Part shown: in pieces, positions 62,420 to 64,000 of the stretch
Layout of the letters: each line of letters begins with the position of its first letter
Numbering within the stretch: the stretch's first letter is position 1
NCBI RefSeq assembly: GCF_900116225.1
Contig: NZ_FOZZ01000007.1
Coordinates: forward strand, 186,001-250,000
DNA: 64,000 nt
Origin: Sphingobacterium wenxiniae
GTDB taxonomy: Bacteria; Bacteroidota; Bacteroidia; Sphingobacteriales; Sphingobacteriaceae
Direction: 5' to 3'
Position numbers and translations under genes: made by a program
Notes under the pieces: generated by a model
What the model was told of the DNA's origin: nothing
What the model saw: the letters and a program-made list of their open reading frames with translations, nothing else
Databases searched by the model: none

Positions 62420-63604
62420 TTACGTGTTAATTGTTTGTTTTTGTGTAGTCCATTGCATCTGCTGTACCGCGATACAGGTCGATGCGAGTAATTGAATGTT
62501 TCTGATTTGTGATATTTGTATATTGGTATGTTTTGATAAGCGTGGTATGCAGTACTCCTGGATAGAAGACTGTATCTGCGGTAAAAGTATGTCACCAAAA
62601 CTTGCCCCTCTTCCACTAACGACTATGGTGTCCGGATTGAGAATATGAATCAACGTAGCGATACCTTTCCCAAGCATGTGTGCAATCTTTTTAAGTGAAA
62701 TAATAGTTACTTGGTCACCTTTCTGATAAGCATCATAAACATTTTCGAAACTTATTTTTTTGTGACGTTCATAGACTTTTTCTAAGGAAGAACGTTGATC
62801 TTTTTCCAAAGATTCTACGATATACTCCATCGCACAAAGTAGCGAAGCTTCAACTTCCAAGCAACCTTTTTTACCACACGAGCAAAGCTTGTTTTCATTG
62901 GCTAACGGGATATGGCTAAATTCACCGGCAAAACCACTATGTCCTCTAAAAAGTTGATGTTGCACAATAATCCCCAAACCAACACCCCAATTTAAATTGA
63001 TAACCAAAGCATCAGCCACATCTTGAATAAGACCAAAGTTCTTTTCAGCTATGGCAATAGCAGACGAATCATTTTCTATATAGGTCTGTATACCAAAATG
63101 TGTTTGTATGCGCTCACGAAGGGCATAGAGCGAGGATTGAGCAGAGAATGAAGTGTTGATTCCTTTTCCCGAATCCACAAATCCCGGCATAGTAATGCCA
63201 ATGCTTAATATATTTTGCTGAGGCAGAGTGTCGATACAATTCGTAAGAATCGCTAAGATTTTATCGTATACATCTGCACCTTCCCAAAGGTGTATGTTTA
63301 TCGATTGTGCTGGAAGCAGGGGCTGGTTATCTAATCTAAAAACGGTTGAGGTTATAGAATATTGGTCTATAGCCAATGCAATCACATAACCATGTTTTTC
63401 TACGTTAAGGCTAAAGCTTGCCGCTCTCCGCCCTCCTGTGGACGCACGTAATCCACTATTTATAATCTGTTCCTCCGCCAACAATTCATTGATGACCCGT
63501 GTAACCAATGGCACACTCTTGCCAGTCCGTTCACTGATTTCTGCAATCGATTGAGCGGGGGAAAAATATAAGGTTCGTAATATGGATAACTTCAGGGTCT
63601 GCAA
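62420..63604 (-). CDS. ROK-family transcriptional regulator (NagC/XylR type)
   Basis: 394 residues from TTG 63604; an in-frame stop (63620-63622) lies six codons upstream and no ATG is available. N-terminal winged helix-turn-helix (residues about 8-60; SIAEISERTGKSVPLVTRVI). The ROK domain follows, with ENDSSAIAIAEKNFG, GEFSHIPLANE and the zinc motif CSCGKKGCLEVEAS. The phosphate-binding DxGGT of sugar kinases is replaced (ALAIDQYSITS), so it is a regulator rather than a kinase. Being first in the operon with susCD, it probably controls it in response to a sugar. Confidence 0.9.
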   Translation of the reverse strand: MQTLKLSILRTLYFSPAQSIAEISERTGKSVPLVTRVINELLAEEQIINSGLRASTGGRRAASFSLNVEKHGYVIALAIDQYSITSTVFRLDNQPLLPAQSINIHLWEGADVYDKILAILTNCIDTLPQQNILSIGITMPGFVDSGKGINTSFSAQSSLYALRERIQTHFGIQTYIENDSSAIAIAEKNFGLIQDVADALVINLNWGVGLGIIVQHQLFRGHSGFAGEFSHIPLANENKLCSCGKKGCLEVEASLLCAMEYIVESLEKDQRSSLEKVYERHKKISFENVYDAYQKGDQVTIISLKKIAHMLGKGIATLIHILNPDTIVVSGRGASFGDILLPQIQSSIQEYCIPRLSKHTNIQISQIRNIQLLASTCIAVQQMQWTTQKQTINT

Positions 63605-63630
63605 TGTGTTATGCTTTTGTTAATTTTTTA

Positions 63631-63663
63631 TAAATGTATGGTTAAAAAACGTTAACATCCAAA
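63631..63663 (-). promoter_or_regulatory. Promoter of the ROK-susCD operon with internal palindrome
   Basis: Minus strand: TTTG (63660-63663), 21 nt, then TACATTTA (63631-63638), one mismatch to TAnnTTTG. The spacer contains GTTAA-N6-TTAAC (63641-63656), a likely operator for autoregulation. Confidence 0.5.
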
Positions 63664-63777
63664 TTCTTTTTAATTTTTTTAATAAGTATCGCGTTGTTTT
63701 TGGTTTCACAGACTAAAACAATCTATTGGTTTATAACAAACCTGTGGTAGATCTGTCAGATTATTCACCAAAACATT

Positions 63778-63810
63778 TATAAAAATTGCCTGAGCAAGGC
63801 AATTTTTATA
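63778..63810. terminator. Terminator-like hairpin in a divergent gap
   Basis: TATAAAAATTGCCT (63778-63791) pairs perfectly with AGGCAATTTTTATA (63797-63810), 5-nt loop. It lies 42 nt before the plus-strand gene and between two divergent genes, so it does not follow any gene end. Confidence 0.6.
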
Positions 63811-63852
63811 GTTTAGCTCTTTCAATTATCATATTATAAATCTTAATCAATA

Positions 63853-64000
63853 ATGACAAAACAGCGCTATTATTCGTTGGATGTATTTAGAGGGGCTACG
63901 GTAGCTTTGATGATTCTAGTCAATAATCCTGGCACTTGGGCACACATGTTCGCGCCATTGCAACATGCTCCTTGGCACGGCTGTACTCCTACGGATCTTG
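63853..64000 (+). CDS. Membrane acyltransferase of the HGSNAT/DUF5009 type, 5' part only
   Basis: Only the first 49 residues are in the window. [20 protein letters not shown] then [19 protein letters not shown] and [10 protein letters not shown] match the start of DUF5009/DUF1624 proteins related to heparan-alpha-glucosaminide N-acetyltransferase: the SLDVFRG motif, a first membrane helix and the conserved WHGCTP(T)DL loop. In Bacteroidota such genes are often found beside glycan-utilisation loci. Divergent from the ROK gene. Function is inferred from the family. Confidence 0.85.
   Translation, partial: MTKQRYYSLDVFRGATVALMILVNNPGTWAHMFAPLQHAPWHGCTPTDL

Noticed and set aside
59104-62616. The longer susC frame starting at 62616
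   Set aside because: The extra 67 residues are basic and Tyr/Ser-rich, overlap the ROK gene, and hide a clean signal peptide that begins at 62415.
1-64000. tRNA or rRNA genes
   Set aside because: I saw no cloverleaf with TTCRANNC-type T-arm or rRNA-like segment in any spacer; a covariance-model search would be decisive.

Overview
The window looks like chromosome from a Sphingobacteriaceae bacterium (phylum Bacteroidota), most likely Sphingobacterium or a close relative. The evidence is two SusC/SusD outer-membrane pairs, an alternative complex III (ActABCDEF) joined to caa3-type oxidase genes, DUF6377-, DUF4920- and DUF6266-like proteins, moderate G+C, several TTG start codons, and Bacteroidota-type promoters (a -7 element TAnnTTTG with TTG/TTTG about 19-22 nt upstream). 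I see no tRNA, rRNA, CRISPR array, prophage or insertion sequence.

Layout. 1-5.8 kb: a SusD fragment and SusC receptor (minus), a membrane-bound DUF6377 regulator and an S4 RNA-binding protein. 5.9-10.9 kb (plus): dapD, a Sua5/YrdC-type protein, a DUF4920 protein, folP, brnQ and a methyltransferase. 10.9-15.9 kb: metG (minus), an LD-carboxypeptidase and pckA (plus). 16.0-33.3 kb: one co-directional minus-strand respiratory block, actA to actF, cytochrome oxidase subunits II and I, heme A synthesis (ctaA, ctaB), two subunit III genes, subunit IV, an SCO-like protein that has lost its copper ligands, a DUF420 protein and a small conserved protein. 33.6-45.9 kb: msrB, a LacI regulator divergent from a GH92 gene, a DUF493 protein, an orphan secreted protein, pnp, a Xaa-Pro aminopeptidase and a GH20 hexosaminidase. 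45.9-64 kb: a DUF6266-like protein with an upstream 11-nt periodic array, a subclass B1-type metallo-beta-lactamase, a GH29 fucosidase divergent from GH92 and GH3, a sialidase-like BNR protein, a second GH29, a ROK-SusC-SusD operon, and the start of a membrane acyltransferase.

How it fits together. The 16-33 kb block would build a quinol-to-oxygen electron transfer chain: ActABCDEF oxidises quinol and passes electrons to cytochrome c and the oxidase, with heme A synthesis encoded alongside. The 35-64 kb part encodes GH92, GH20, GH29 (twice), GH3, a sialidase-like protein, SusCD and ROK/LacI regulators, which suggests use of N-glycan or mucin-type glycans.

The least expected signal is in the spacers. 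Several short intergenic regions are degenerate tandem arrays with fixed short periods: 7 nt at four places, 9 nt, about 15 nt, and 11 nt over roughly 200 bp next to the DUF6266-like gene. The + strand also appears to change from C-rich to G-rich near 38-47 kb regardless of gene direction, which may mark a replication origin nearby.
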